Position numbers and translations under genes: made by a program
Notes under the pieces: generated by a model
Seen by the model: the letters and a program-made list of their open reading frames with translations, nothing else
Databases searched by the model: none
Told to the model about the DNA's origin: nothing
In this document: piece by piece, positions 52,171-61,053 of the stretch
How the letters are laid out: every line of letters starts with the position of its first letter
Numbering within the stretch: the first letter of the stretch is position 1
Assembly: GCF_036409475.1 (NCBI RefSeq)
Contig: NZ_JAYRCK010000022.1
Span: 30,180-94,179 of the forward strand
DNA length: 64,000 bases
Direction of reading: 5' to 3'
Source of the DNA: Scandinavium sp036409475
Lineage (GTDB): Bacteria > Pseudomonadota > Gammaproteobacteria > Enterobacterales > Enterobacteriaceae

Positions 52171-52993
52171 GTGAATATTATCGCCATCATGGGGCCACAC
52201 GGGGTCTACCATAAAGATCAGCCGATTCAGGAGCTGGAAGCCGCACTGGCTCAGCAAGGATTCAAAACCATCTGGCCGCAAAATAGCGCCGATCTGATTA
52301 AATATGTTCCTGGACCCGGTAAAGGTAACTATCCTGACGCCGGGTATGGATGAACAGGGCACGATGAGCGAAGAGGGGATCCCCGCCGCGCTGGTGGCGA
52401 AATTCCTTGATGAACGCGGCGTGGTGGTCGAAAAAACGGGGCCGTATAACCTGCTGTTCCTGTTCAGCATAGGGATCGACAAAAAGCGCGCCATGGGCCT
52501 GTTGCGTGGGCTGACCGAGTTTAAACGGGCTTACGATCTGAATTTACGTGTCAAAAACATGCTTCCCGATCTGTATGCTGAAGATCCTGATTTCTACCGT
52601 AATATGCGCATTCAGGATCTGGCGCAAGGGATCCACAAGCTTATTCGTCAGCACCAGCTTTCGTATCTGATGTTACGTGCGTTTGATGTGTTGCCTGAAA
52701 TGAAAATGACGCCACATCAGGCGTGGCAGCGGCAGAGCAAAGGTGAAGTCGAAACAATAGAGATCGAGCGACTGGTGGGTCAAGTCTCAGCCAATATGAT
52801 CCTGCCTTATCCACCAGGCGTGCCGTTGCTGATGCCGGGTGAAATGATCACTGAGGAGAGTCGGTCTGTGCTGGATTTCCTGCTGATGCTCTGTTCTATT
52901 GGGCGGCATTATCCGGGCTTTGAAACTGACATTCACGGTGCAAAACGCGATGAAGATGGCGTCTACCGGGTACGAGTCTTAAAAGAGGCCTGA
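52171..52993 (+). pseudogene. ldcC: Lysine decarboxylase LdcC remnant with internal deletion
   Basis: The start GTG after AGGAGG encodes MNIIAIMGPHGVYHKDQPIQ and onward for 45 codons, matching the N-terminus of constitutive lysine decarboxylase. At about 52303 the homology jumps, one base out of frame, to the C-terminal third (MFLDPVKVTILTPGMDEQ at 52304 to RVRVLKEA at 52993). Compared with the 713-residue E. coli protein about 440 codons are gone, including the PLP-binding core. The N-terminal frame ends at 52353. The 229-codon C-terminal frame has an ATG at the joint but no ribosome site. No cadaverine-forming activity is expected from this locus. Confidence 0.92.
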
Positions 52994-53054
52994 GGACTTG
53001 CGCCAGTCGGCCTGGCGCGGGTAACGTGCTGCGGACACATTTTAAGGAGCAGAC

Positions 53055-53444
53055 ATGCTGGGTTTAAAACAGATTCACCATATTGCCATCATCGCCAGTA
53101 ACTACGCCGTGAGTAAGGCGTTTTATTGCGACATCCTGGGCTTTACGCTGCAAAGCGAGTTTTATCGCGAAGAGCGGGATTCGTGGAAAGGCGATTTGGC
53201 CCTCAATGGGCACTATACCATTGAGCTGTTCTCTTTCCCGTTCCCGCCAGCACGTCCGTCACGCCCGGAATCCTGTGGTCTGCGCCATCTTGCCTTTAGC
53301 GTTGATGATCTTGATGCTTCCGTGGCGCATCTCGAAAGCCAGGGTGTGAAGTGCGAAGCGATTCGGATTGACCCTTTTACCGACCGCCGCTTCACGTTTT
53401 TCAACGATCCGGACGGGTTACCGTTGGAGTTGTATCAGCAATAA
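53055..53444 (+). CDS. yaeR: VOC (glyoxalase/dioxygenase superfamily) protein YaeR
   Basis: This is a 129-residue single-domain VOC-fold protein of unknown substrate. The paired beta-alpha-beta-beta-beta modules begin QIHHIAIIASNYAVSKAFYCDILGF and LRHLAFSVDDLDASVAHLE, and potential metal ligands include the early His residues, Glu in YTIELFSF, His in LRHLAF and Glu in LPLELYQQ. The ATG at 53055 follows AAGGAG. It precedes tilS by one base, so the two are probably cotranslated. Confidence 0.95.
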   Translation: MLGLKQIHHIAIIASNYAVSKAFYCDILGFTLQSEFYREERDSWKGDLALNGHYTIELFSFPFPPARPSRPESCGLRHLAFSVDDLDASVAHLESQGVKCEAIRIDPFTDRRFTFFNDPDGLPLELYQQ

Positions 53445-53445
53445 T

Positions 53446-54738
53446 ATGAGCCTGAATTCTGTCGCCAGTGCATTGGGCGCCCATTCGCACGTTCTTGTCG
53501 CCTTCAGCGGTGGTCTTGATTCTACGGTGCTTTTGCATCAATTAACCCACTGGCGAGAGCAGACGCCGGGTGCGACGCTGCGCGCAGTGCATATTCACCA
53601 TGGGTTGAGCGCCAATGCCGACGGTTGGGTTGAGCACTGCCAGCTGATTTGCGCGCAATGGCAGATTCCGCTGGAAGTCGTCCGTGTCACGCTGGCGCAG
53701 AAAGGACTGGGCATTGAAGCTCAGGCTCGTGAGGCGCGTTACGAAGCCATTCGCCAGACATTGCAGCAAGATGAAGTTCTGGTCACCGCTCAGCATCTTG
53801 ACGACCAGTGCGAAACGCTGCTGCTGGCACTCAAGCGTGGCAGCGGCCCAGCAGGGCTATCGGCGATGGGTGCGGAGTCTGATTTTTACGGCACCAGGCT
53901 TATTCGTCCTTTGCTGGCAGAAAGCCGTGAAGCGCTTGAGCGGTGGGCGAGAGAGCATCACCTGAGCTGGATTGAAGATGAAAGCAATCAGGATGACGAC
54001 TACGACCGCAATTTTCTGCGGTTGCGCGTGTTGCCTTTGCTGAATGAGCGCTGGCCGCATTTCTCTCAGGCAGTTTCCCGGAGCGCGCAGCTTTGCGGCG
54101 AGCAGGAGCAACTTCTGGATGATCTGCTGGCAGAAGAATTGAGCACACTGCGCGGTAAAGAAGGGCAGCTAGCGATAGAACCGATGCTGTCGATGAGTGC
54201 GGCACGTAGAGGTGCGCTGTTGCGGCGCTGGCTGGCTCAGCACCAGGCCGTGATGCCATCCCGCGAAATGCTTGAGCGTTTGTGGCGTGAAGTGGCACTC
54301 GCTCGTGAAGACGCGAATCCTCAGGTGAGATTAGGTGAGTTCGCTGTCCGCCGTTATCAGCAACAACTATGGTGGGTGCCAGTTTCTGCCCCGACTCCTC
54401 AGGAATGGCCCGATATCACGCAACCGCTGCGCTTATCAGGGGATGAGGAACTGCGTCTGATTAGCGGGCAAGACATCCGCAAACCTGCGCCGGATGAAAG
54501 TGTCAGCGTGCGTTATACCGCTAGCGGTACGTTGCATATCGTGGGGCGCAATGGTGGGCGCAAGCTGAAAAAAATCTGGCAGGAGTTGGGGGTAGCGCCA
54601 TGGCTGCGAGAAACCACGCCGCTGCTGTTTTATGGTGAAACCTTGATTGCGGCGGCGGGGTATTTTGTCACTCTGGAAGGAAGATGCCCGGAAGGGGAGC
54701 CCGGGTTGCAGATGGTGAGGCAGAGAAAAGGGCAGTGA
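53446..54738 (+). CDS. tilS: tRNA(Ile) lysidine synthetase
   Basis: TilS attaches lysine to C34 of tRNA-Ile2, changing its codon reading from AUG to AUA; it is essential. The PP-loop motif SGGLDS is at 21-26 in VAFSGGLDSTVLL, with HIHHGLSANAD and the central TilS domain following, and the C-terminal substrate domain contains GRNGGRKLKKIWQELGVAPWLR. The start at 53446 gives 430 residues (E. coli 432) and lies one base after the yaeR stop; longer in-frame starts lie inside yaeR. Confidence 0.97.
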   Translation: MSLNSVASALGAHSHVLVAFSGGLDSTVLLHQLTHWREQTPGATLRAVHIHHGLSANADGWVEHCQLICAQWQIPLEVVRVTLAQKGLGIEAQAREARYEAIRQTLQQDEVLVTAQHLDDQCETLLLALKRGSGPAGLSAMGAESDFYGTRLIRPLLAESREALERWAREHHLSWIEDESNQDDDYDRNFLRLRVLPLLNERWPHFSQAVSRSAQLCGEQEQLLDDLLAEELSTLRGKEGQLAIEPMLSMSAARRGALLRRWLAQHQAVMPSREMLERLWREVALAREDANPQVRLGEFAVRRYQQQLWWVPVSAPTPQEWPDITQPLRLSGDEELRLISGQDIRKPAPDESVSVRYTASGTLHIVGRNGGRKLKKIWQELGVAPWLRETTPLLFYGETLIAAAGYFVTLEGRCPEGEPGLQMVRQRKGQ

Positions 54739-54748
54739 GACTGCCCTT
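54728..54748. terminator. Hairpin shared by convergent tilS and rof
   Basis: AAGGGCAG/CTGCCCTT with loop TGAGA; the loop carries the tilS stop codon. Both sides have short A/T ends, so it may work weakly in either direction. Confidence 0.6.
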
Positions 54749-54753
54749 AAACG

Positions 54754-55014
54754 TTACTCTTCGCTTACCACCACAGTCCCGATTTCGGGGTGGCTAAAGC
54801 TCGCAATTTTGTCGAGCCGCAGTTCGCGTTGATCGCCCGAAACCTCGACGACCAGATACTCGACATTTTTACGTGAGACTAAGTCACTGGCTTTCGCCTT
54901 CAGTACTTCGCCGTCTTTCAGCTCCAGCGTTAACACAAGATGGTGCTGGCAGGCGAGTTCAAGATTGTCATAGTCATCACAATTGATGGGTTGATAAGAC
55001 TCATTCGTTGACAT
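54754..55014 (-). CDS. rof: Rho-binding antiterminator Rof (YaeO)
   Basis: Rof binds Rho and inhibits Rho-dependent termination. The 86-residue acidic protein has an Sm-like fold; PINCDDYDNLELACQHHL and DLVSRKNVEYLVVEVSG match E. coli Rof (84 residues). The start overlaps the end of yaeP by 14 bases, and the two genes are probably one operon. Confidence 0.95.
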   Translation of the reverse strand: MSTNESYQPINCDDYDNLELACQHHLVLTLELKDGEVLKAKASDLVSRKNVEYLVVEVSGDQRELRLDKIASFSHPEIGTVVVSEE

Positions 55015-55201
55015 AATCGCTCACCAGTAAGTTTGCCGCCGCATAGGCCGCTTTTTCCCTGACCGACTCTGAAATCGCATCATCCGCCGCCACTTCATTC
55101 AATACTTTTAGCACACAGCCCAGTGCATCCGGAACGTATCCTAAGTCTCCACTGGCTATTTCCGCATACCGCTTGCGTATTAACTCACAATATTTTTCCA
55201 C
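55001..55201 (-). CDS. yaeP: UPF0253 family small protein YaeP
   Basis: This is a 66-residue conserved hypothetical protein (MEKYCELIRKRYAEIASGDLGYVPDALGC and onward), predicted helical, with no known function or catalytic motif. It overlaps rof by 14 bases on the same strand, as in E. coli, so a shared transcription unit is likely. The start ATG has AGGAGGGC upstream. Confidence 0.93.
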   Translation of the reverse strand: MEKYCELIRKRYAEIASGDLGYVPDALGCVLKVLNEVAADDAISESVREKAAYAAANLLVSDYVNE

Positions 55202-55396
55202 ATGCCCTCCTGTCAGCGTTCTGACTCAACTGTGGGATGCAAGTTTAAGCCTACGAAGATAAACTCTGTTTAGCAAGGTGACTATACCATACTCATTTAA
55301 GCAATATCAGCAGGATGAGCCTTCTGACAGTGAATTGGCGACAGCCTTTTCGCGCTGATTTCGGTACAATGGCGGCCAATTTTCAGGAGTGAAATC

Positions 55397-55942
55397 ATGG
55401 CGCTGAAAGCGACAATTTATAAAGCGGCAGTGAATGTTGCCGATCTCGACCGAAATCAGTTCCTCGATGCAAACCTGACGCTGGCCCGCCATCCTTCAGA
55501 AACGGAAGAACGGTTAATGCTGCGTCTGCTGGCATGGATCATGTATGCCGATGACCGTTTACAGTTTACCCGTGGGCTGAGCGCCGATGATGAGCCGGAA
55601 GTCTGGCAGCTCAACGATCATCTGGGCGTGGATCTGTGGATTGAACTGGGGTTACCGGACGAACGCCGTGTGAAGAAAGCCTGTTCGCGTTCACAACAGG
55701 TCGCCTTATTCGCCTATAACAGCCGGGCGGCAGAAATCTGGTGGCAGCAGAATCAGGCCCAGTTATCCGGGTTCAGGAATTTGACCATCTGGTATTTTGA
55801 CGACACAACTCTGGCACAGTTCACTGCCTTCGCCGCCCGTAATATGACCCTGCAGGCAACGCTGCAAGAGGGGACGCTCTGGCTATCTGACTCTCAGAAT
55901 AATCTGGAAATTGTCCCTGTTAACTGGAAACAGGTGCAATGA
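55397..55942 (+). CDS. yaeQ: YaeQ family protein (PD-(D/E)xK-like fold)
   Basis: YaeQ is a 181-residue soluble protein whose family structure resembles PD-(D/E)xK nucleases, but no cellular role is established; early reports of RfaH-like suppression have been disputed. The sequence shows AVNVADLDRNQFLDANLTLARHPSETEERLMLRLLAWI and GLPDERRVKKACSRSQQVALFAYNSRAAEIWW. Its stop overlaps the arfB start by four bases (ATGA). Confidence 0.95.
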   Translation: MALKATIYKAAVNVADLDRNQFLDANLTLARHPSETEERLMLRLLAWIMYADDRLQFTRGLSADDEPEVWQLNDHLGVDLWIELGLPDERRVKKACSRSQQVALFAYNSRAAEIWWQQNQAQLSGFRNLTIWYFDDTTLAQFTAFAARNMTLQATLQEGTLWLSDSQNNLEIVPVNWKQVQ

Positions 55943-56361
55943 TTGTTATCTCTCGGCAGGTGACGATTGCCGATGAAGAGGTGGAAATTAGTGCGATACG
56001 TGCGCAGGGCGCGGGTGGACAGCACGTGAATAAAGCCTCTACGGCGATTCATCTGCGTTTTGACATCCGGGCCTCAAGCCTGCCAGAGTATTATAAAGAG
56101 CGTATGCTTGCCGGCAGCCACCATTTAATGACCGCCGAGGGCGTGATCATTATTAAAGCGCAGGAATACCGTAGTCAGGAAATGAATCGTGAAGCGGCGA
56201 TTGCCCGTCTCGTTTCTGTTATTCAAACGCTTACGGCGGAGCAAAAGCCACGCCGGGCGACGCGGCCAACCCGGGCTTCAAAAGAGCGACGACTGGCAGC
56301 AAAAACGCAAAAATCTTCAGTCAAAGCGATGCGGGGAAGAGTTAAACACTCCGGTGACTGA
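55939..56361 (+). CDS. arfB: Alternative ribosome-rescue factor ArfB (peptidyl-tRNA hydrolase)
   Basis: ArfB (YaeJ) releases peptides from ribosomes stalled on broken mRNAs, as a backup to tmRNA and ArfA. It has the GGQ catalytic motif (26-28, in RAQGAGGQHVNKAST) and a basic C-terminal tail (near 105-140, rich in Arg and Lys) that fits the empty mRNA channel. The 140-residue length is typical. It overlaps yaeQ by four bases. Confidence 0.97.
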   Translation: MIVISRQVTIADEEVEISAIRAQGAGGQHVNKASTAIHLRFDIRASSLPEYYKERMLAGSHHLMTAEGVIIIKAQEYRSQEMNREAAIARLVSVIQTLTAEQKPRRATRPTRASKERRLAAKTQKSSVKAMRGRVKHSGD

Positions 56362-56392
56362 GCAACAGCATTGACAGCATAAGGACATTAAG

Positions 56393-57091
56393 GTGAAGAA
56401 AGTACTGGTCGCCCTGGCGGCAATGGGCATTCTTTTTGCGTTACCGGGGTGTAATAACCGTTCTGATGAACAAACGTTGAAGCCTGGAGCGGAAGAGTCT
56501 TTGCAGCCGATGCAGCAAAGCTGGCGCGGTGTTTTACCTTGCGCAGACTGCGAAGGCATTGAGACTTCCTTGTTCCTCGCTAAAGACGGAACCTGGGTCA
56601 TGAATGAACGTTATCAGGGCGTGGCACGTGAGCTTTCTTCGTTTGGTTCTTACGGCACCTGGGCGAGAACAGCAGAAAAGCTGGTGCTGACCGACAGCAA
56701 AGGCGAGAAGTCTTACTACCGCGCGAAAGGCGATAAGCTGGAAATGCTGGACAGAGAAGGCAATCCGATTGTTTCGTCACTGAACTACACGCTGGAGCCA
56801 GTTAAATCGAGCCTGCCCGTGACTCCGATGGCGATGCGAGGCATGTACATCTACATGGCGGACGCGGCTACCTTCACTGATTGTGCAACGGGTAAACGTG
56901 TTGCCGTAGCGAACAATGCGCAACTGGAACGTGATTATGCCGCTGCACGTGGCAGTGAGACCAAACCAGTATTGCTGACGGTAGAAGGGCATTTCACGCT
57001 CGAACCAAACCCAGATACCGGCGAGCAAGTGAAAACGTTGAAGACAGATAAAGACGCGAAATTCATACCAGGAAAAGAGTGCGGTAACTGA
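56393..57091 (+). CDS. nlpE: Outer-membrane lipoprotein NlpE (Cpx activator)
   Basis: NlpE (CutF) senses surface contact and lipoprotein or disulfide faults and activates the Cpx pathway. The lipobox LPGC places the lipidated Cys at residue 20 after a hydrophobic signal. The N-terminal barrel carries the CxxC pair Cys50/Cys53 (LPCADCEG) and the C-terminal domain another pair (FTDC and ECGN). The product has 232 residues, against 236 in E. coli. E. coli yaeF, which follows in K-12, is absent. Confidence 0.97.
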   Translation: MKKVLVALAAMGILFALPGCNNRSDEQTLKPGAEESLQPMQQSWRGVLPCADCEGIETSLFLAKDGTWVMNERYQGVARELSSFGSYGTWARTAEKLVLTDSKGEKSYYRAKGDKLEMLDREGNPIVSSLNYTLEPVKSSLPVTPMAMRGMYIYMADAATFTDCATGKRVAVANNAQLERDYAAARGSETKPVLLTVEGHFTLEPNPDTGEQVKTLKTDKDAKFIPGKECGN

Positions 57092-57111
57092 TATACCTAC
57101 TCTCTGAGCAG

Positions 57112-57141
57112 AAAAAAGGCCTCGCATTGCGAGGCCTTTGT
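57112..57141. terminator. Bidirectional terminator between nlpE and proS
   Basis: AAAAAAGGCCTCGC and GCGAGGCCTTTG with a short loop are followed by TTTTTT, and on the other strand by a run of T. It serves convergent nlpE and proS. Confidence 0.9.
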
Positions 57142-57144
57142 TTT

Positions 57145-58863
57145 TTAGCCTTTGATGGCTTTGACCAGGAAATCGAGCACATCTCCGGTCTTAATCATCT
57201 GCTTGTCACCATTGCGACGGTATTTGTATTCGATATCGTCGCTGTCGAGGTTACGGTCACCAATCACCACGGTATGTGGAATACCGATCAGTTCCATATC
57301 AGCAAACATCACGCCTGGACGCTCTTTACGGTCATCCATCAGCACTTCGATGCCCTGCGCACGCAGTTCCGCATACAGTTTTTCTGCCAGTTCCTGCACA
57401 CGGTAAGATTTGTGCATGTTCATTGGCAGGATGGCTACCTGGAACGGCGCAATGTTGTCAGGCCAGACGATGCCACGCTCGTCGTGGTTTTGCTCAATGG
57501 CAGCAGCCACAACGCGAGTGACCCCGATACCGTAGCAACCCATCGTCAGCGTCTGGTTACGGCCATCTTCACCCTGCACAGCCGCTTTCAAGGCTTCAGA
57601 GTATTTGGTGCCGAGCTGGAAGATATGGCCCACTTCGATACCGCGTTTGATAAGCAGAGTACCGTTACCGTCCGGGCTTGGATCGCCAGCCACCACGTTA
57701 CGGATATCGGCCACTTCTGGCGTTGCTGCGTCACGATCCCAGTTGATGCCAAAGTAGTGTTTCCCGTCAATGTTTGCGCCAGCAGCAAAATCGCTCATTG
57801 CGGCTACAGTACGGTCAATCACCACGGGAATTGGCATGTTCACCGGGCCAAGAGAACCTAGGCCTGCATTGACGATCGCGCGAATTTCAGCTTCGGTGGC
57901 GAAGGTCAGCGGGCTGGCTACCTGTGGCAGTTTCTCCGCTTTGACTTCGTTCAGCTCGTGGTCGCCACGAACCAGCAGGGCAACCAGCGGGAAAGCGCTA
58001 TCTTCAACTGCTTTAACCAACAGCGTTTTGACTGTTTTCTCAATCGGCAGATTGAACTGCTCAACCAGCTCTGCGATGGTTTTCGCATTCGGCGTGTCGA
58101 CCAGCGTCATTTCCTGAGTGGCAGCCGCGCGAGGCTCTTTCGGCGCGAGTGCTTCAGCAAACTCAATGTTTGCGGCGAAGTCAGAGGAATCAGAGAAGAT
58201 AACATCATCTTCACCGCTGGACGCCAGCACCTGGAATTCATGAGAGGCGCTACCGCCGATGGAACCGGTGTCCGCCTGAACTGCGCGGAAATCCAGACCC
58301 ATGCGGCTGAAGATTTTGCTGTATGCGGTATACATCGCATCATACGTTTCCTGCAGGGATTCCTGAGACGTATGGAAGGAGTAAGCATCTTTCATGATGA
58401 ATTCGCGGGAACGCATCACGCCAAAGCGCGGACGAACTTCATCACGGAACTTCGTCTGGATCTGATAGAAGTTCAGCGGCAGCTGTTTGTAAGAGCTGAG
58501 CTCGTTACGAATGAGATCGGTGATCACTTCTTCATGCGTTGGGCCGAGAACAAATGGACGATCGCCACGGTCTGCAATGCGCAGCAGCTCCGGGCCGTAC
58601 TGTTCCCAGCGACCGCTCTCCTGCCACAGCTCGGAAGGCTGCACCACAGGCATTAACACCTCGATGGCACCGGCGTTGTCCATCTCTTCACGCACGATGT
58701 TTTCGACTTTTTTCAGGACGCGCATGCCGGTCGGCAGCCAGGTGTACAACCCGGAAGCGAGCTTGCGAATCATCCCGGCGCGCAGCATCAGCTGGTGGCT
58801 GATAACCTCGGCGTCGGCAGGTGTCTCCTTCAGAGTGGAGAGCAAGTATTGACTAGTACGCAT
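57145..58863 (-). CDS. proS: Prolyl-tRNA synthetase
   Basis: ProS charges tRNA-Pro and edits mischarged alanine. The 572 residues match E. coli. Class II motifs are visible: motif 2 FRDEVRPRFGVMRSREFIMKD and motif 3 GCYGIGVTRVVAAAIEQ. Between them lies the bacterial-type editing insertion (about 225-405, including TVKTLLVKAVED and GAVGSL-like GLGSLGPVNMPIPVVID). The C-terminal anticodon-binding domain follows. It is on the minus strand, upstream of the nlpE-proS terminator. Confidence 0.98.
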   Translation of the reverse strand: MRTSQYLLSTLKETPADAEVISHQLMLRAGMIRKLASGLYTWLPTGMRVLKKVENIVREEMDNAGAIEVLMPVVQPSELWQESGRWEQYGPELLRIADRGDRPFVLGPTHEEVITDLIRNELSSYKQLPLNFYQIQTKFRDEVRPRFGVMRSREFIMKDAYSFHTSQESLQETYDAMYTAYSKIFSRMGLDFRAVQADTGSIGGSASHEFQVLASSGEDDVIFSDSSDFAANIEFAEALAPKEPRAAATQEMTLVDTPNAKTIAELVEQFNLPIEKTVKTLLVKAVEDSAFPLVALLVRGDHELNEVKAEKLPQVASPLTFATEAEIRAIVNAGLGSLGPVNMPIPVVIDRTVAAMSDFAAGANIDGKHYFGINWDRDAATPEVADIRNVVAGDPSPDGNGTLLIKRGIEVGHIFQLGTKYSEALKAAVQGEDGRNQTLTMGCYGIGVTRVVAAAIEQNHDERGIVWPDNIAPFQVAILPMNMHKSYRVQELAEKLYAELRAQGIEVLMDDRKERPGVMFADMELIGIPHTVVIGDRNLDSDDIEYKYRRNGDKQMIKTGDVLDFLVKAIKG

Positions 58864-58975
58864 GTTATTACGGTTCCATTTGAACGATCGGAACAGGCAG
58901 GTAGCCCTGCCTGATACAAAAAAAGTGGTTTAGTTTATCAGCCTGGCAGAGATGCCAAAAGAGAGGAGGAGAAAA

Positions 58976-59683
58976 TTAGCGAGCTTCCAGGGCAAAGACT
59001 TCGAACCCGCTCTCCGTGACGCGCCAGCGCACGTTAAAATCATGTAACCAGACGGCGTAAGTTTTCCCTGTTTCTTCCCCTTTGCGATAGGCCGGACGTG
59101 GGTCCTGGGCCAGCACATCCTGAATAAAAGCCCGAAGATGCGGGTAACGTTTTTCAAGTTGTGGAAAGAGGATTTCAAGCTCGGCAGTGAAGCTGACATC
59201 AACGGCAGCGACAGGTGCCTGCTGCGCGTAGCTTGCCTGAGCATCAGGTAACGCTTCAGCGAAAGGCAGATAAGGTTTGATATCCACCACCGGCGTGCCG
59301 TCGACCAAATCCAGACTACCCAATTGCAAAATGACCTGATCTTTCTGGCAGCGAATGTCTTTCAACTCGACCAGCGACATGCCAATGGGATTGGGGCGAA
59401 ACGTGGATCGCGTGGCAAACACGCCCATCCGGGCATTTCCACCCAGGCGAGGAGGGCGTACGGTTGGGCGCCAGCCACCTTCCATCGTCTGATGAAAGAC
59501 AAATAAAACCCAAAGGTGGCTGAACTCTTCCAGACCACGAACCGCATCGGCCTGGTTATAGGGCGCAATCAGATGGAGCTCGCCGTTGCCGTGTTGCACC
59601 AGCCCGGGCTGACGCGGTACGGCAAATTTCTCTTTATACGGCGAGCGGATAACGCCTATCTGCTCAAAGGAAAAACCACTCAT
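58976..59683 (-). CDS. trmO: tRNA (N6-threonylcarbamoyladenosine37-N6)-methyltransferase TrmO
   Basis: TrmO (TsaA, YaeB) methylates t6A37 to m6t6A in tRNA-Thr using SAM bound on a single beta-barrel. The 235-residue product from ATG 59683 (MSGFSFEQIGVIRSPYKEKFAVPRQPG) equals E. coli; longer in-frame starts fall inside rcsF. Conserved blocks are SHLWVLFVFHQ, RPPRLGGNARMGVFATRS and RPNPIGMSLVEL. It overlaps the rcsF stop by four bases (ATGA). Confidence 0.97.
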   Translation of the reverse strand: MSGFSFEQIGVIRSPYKEKFAVPRQPGLVQHGNGELHLIAPYNQADAVRGLEEFSHLWVLFVFHQTMEGGWRPTVRPPRLGGNARMGVFATRSTFRPNPIGMSLVELKDIRCQKDQVILQLGSLDLVDGTPVVDIKPYLPFAEALPDAQASYAQQAPVAAVDVSFTAELEILFPQLEKRYPHLRAFIQDVLAQDPRPAYRKGEETGKTYAVWLHDFNVRWRVTESGFEVFALEAR

Positions 59684-60084
59684 TGCGCCGAAACGTTGAG
59701 GGCGGAGCCTAGGCAAACGGCCTGGCGGTAGCAACCTGGTGTGCCGCTGGTCACTTCACAGCTGTGCAGCAGGACGGCATTAGCCTTCATTTTGGCTGCA
59801 TTGATTTGCAGACGTTTACGCGCTGTAGGAATGTTTGGAGGGGAATCCTGATTTGAGGCCTGGCAGGATTCGCCACTGACCTCACCGATATCGCGGAACG
59901 GTTTACCGACCAAATCTTCTGCGTTAGTAATAATTCTTACGGGAACCGGACGCGTCGCTTTCGGTTTAGCCGGTTCAGTTTTCGCAGGCGTTACGGTGCT
60001 TTGTACGGGTTCGACAGGGGATCTGTTAAACATGGAGCAACCGCTCAGAATGAGCGCCAGAAAACAGATCGGTAAAGCACGCAT
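59680..60084 (-). CDS. rcsF: Outer-membrane lipoprotein RcsF (Rcs stress sensor)
   Basis: RcsF detects envelope damage and relieves IgaA inhibition of the Rcs phosphorelay; it threads through outer-membrane barrels assembled by BamA. The lipobox LSGC puts the lipidated Cys at residue 16, followed by a Pro-rich linker and a globular domain. The two nonconsecutive disulfide partners Cys74, Cys109, Cys118 and Cys124 are all at E. coli positions in the 134-residue protein. It is translationally coupled to trmO. Confidence 0.97.
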   Translation of the reverse strand: MRALPICFLALILSGCSMFNRSPVEPVQSTVTPAKTEPAKPKATRPVPVRIITNAEDLVGKPFRDIGEVSGESCQASNQDSPPNIPTARKRLQINAAKMKANAVLLHSCEVTSGTPGCYRQAVCLGSALNVSAQ

Positions 60085-60150
60085 AATTATTCCTCAACAC
60101 TGTAGAAAACCGGGGGGAGCCATTGAATCAGTTGACCGCACAAATAACAA

Positions 60151-60169
60151 GACGGGCATAAAGCCCGTC
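60151..60169 (-). terminator. Probable terminator of metNIQ
   Basis: GACGGGC/GCCCGTC around five bases lies about 27 bases past the metQ stop and, on the minus strand, is followed by the T-rich TTGTTATTTG. Confidence 0.7.
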
Positions 60170-60195
60170 CTGAATGATATTACTTTGTGAAAAGA

Positions 60196-61011
60196 TTACC
60201 AGCCTTTAACCGCGCCACCGTTGAAGATCTTGTTAGCGGCTTCATAGACTTCGTCTGACTGATAAGCTTCAACGAATTTCTTCACGTTTTCCGCGTCTTT
60301 GTTGTCTTCACGGCTCACGATCAGGTTAACGTAAGGGGAGTTTTTGTCTTCAACAAAGATGCCGTCTTTCACTGGAGTCAGGCCAATCTGGCTTGCGTAA
60401 GTGGTGTTGATAACGGCCAGAGCAATTTGCGCGTCGTCCAGAGAACGCGGCAGCTGTGGGGCTTCCAGTTCAACAATTTTCAGATTTTTCGGGTTCTCGG
60501 TCACGTCAAGAACGGTTGGCAGCAGGCCAACGCCATCTTTCAGTTTGATCAGGCCCACTTTCTGCAGCAGCAGCAGGGAACGGCCGAGGTTAGTCGGGTC
60601 GTTAGGCACAGCAACCTGAGAGCCCGGCTGCAGCTCGTCCAGAGATTTGATTTTCTTGGAGTAGCCCGCGATTGGGTAAACGAAGGTGTTACCGACCGGA
60701 ACCAGCTTGTAGCCGCGATCTTTAATCTGCTGATCCAGATAAGGTTTGTGCTGGAAGGCGTTAGCATCGATATCGCCTTTGCTCAGTGCTTCGTTCGGCA
60801 GGACGTAGTCGTTGAAGGTGACCAGCTCAACGTCCAGACCATATTTCTCTTTTGCGACTTTCTGAGCGACTTCAGCAACCTGCTGTTCAGCCCCCACGAT
60901 CACGCCGACTTTAATGTGGTTCGGGTCTTTTTCATCCTGACCGCAACCCACCAGTGCCAGAGAACCAATCAGGGCACCCACTGCCGCAAAGGTTTTAAAC
61001 TTGAACGCCAT
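60196..61011 (-). CDS. metQ: D/L-methionine-binding lipoprotein MetQ
   Basis: MetQ is the substrate-binding component of the MetNIQ importer for L- and D-methionine. The lipobox LVGC places the anchor Cys at residue 23. The 271 residues match the NlpA family, with IKVGVIVGAEQQVAEVAQKVAKEKYGLDVELV, KPYLDQQ and VPNDPTNLGRSLLLLQK. It is the last gene of metN-metI-metQ. Confidence 0.98.
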   Translation of the reverse strand: MAFKFKTFAAVGALIGSLALVGCGQDEKDPNHIKVGVIVGAEQQVAEVAQKVAKEKYGLDVELVTFNDYVLPNEALSKGDIDANAFQHKPYLDQQIKDRGYKLVPVGNTFVYPIAGYSKKIKSLDELQPGSQVAVPNDPTNLGRSLLLLQKVGLIKLKDGVGLLPTVLDVTENPKNLKIVELEAPQLPRSLDDAQIALAVINTTYASQIGLTPVKDGIFVEDKNSPYVNLIVSREDNKDAENVKKFVEAYQSDEVYEAANKIFNGGAVKGW

Positions 61012-61053
61012 TTTGTTTCCTTAAACTCTTAGAGTTGTCTGTTGTGTGTAACG

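Noticed and set aside
52304..52993. Independent small decarboxylase-like gene
   Set aside because: It is the C-terminal third of LdcC with no ribosome site and no catalytic domain; a deletion remnant explains it better.
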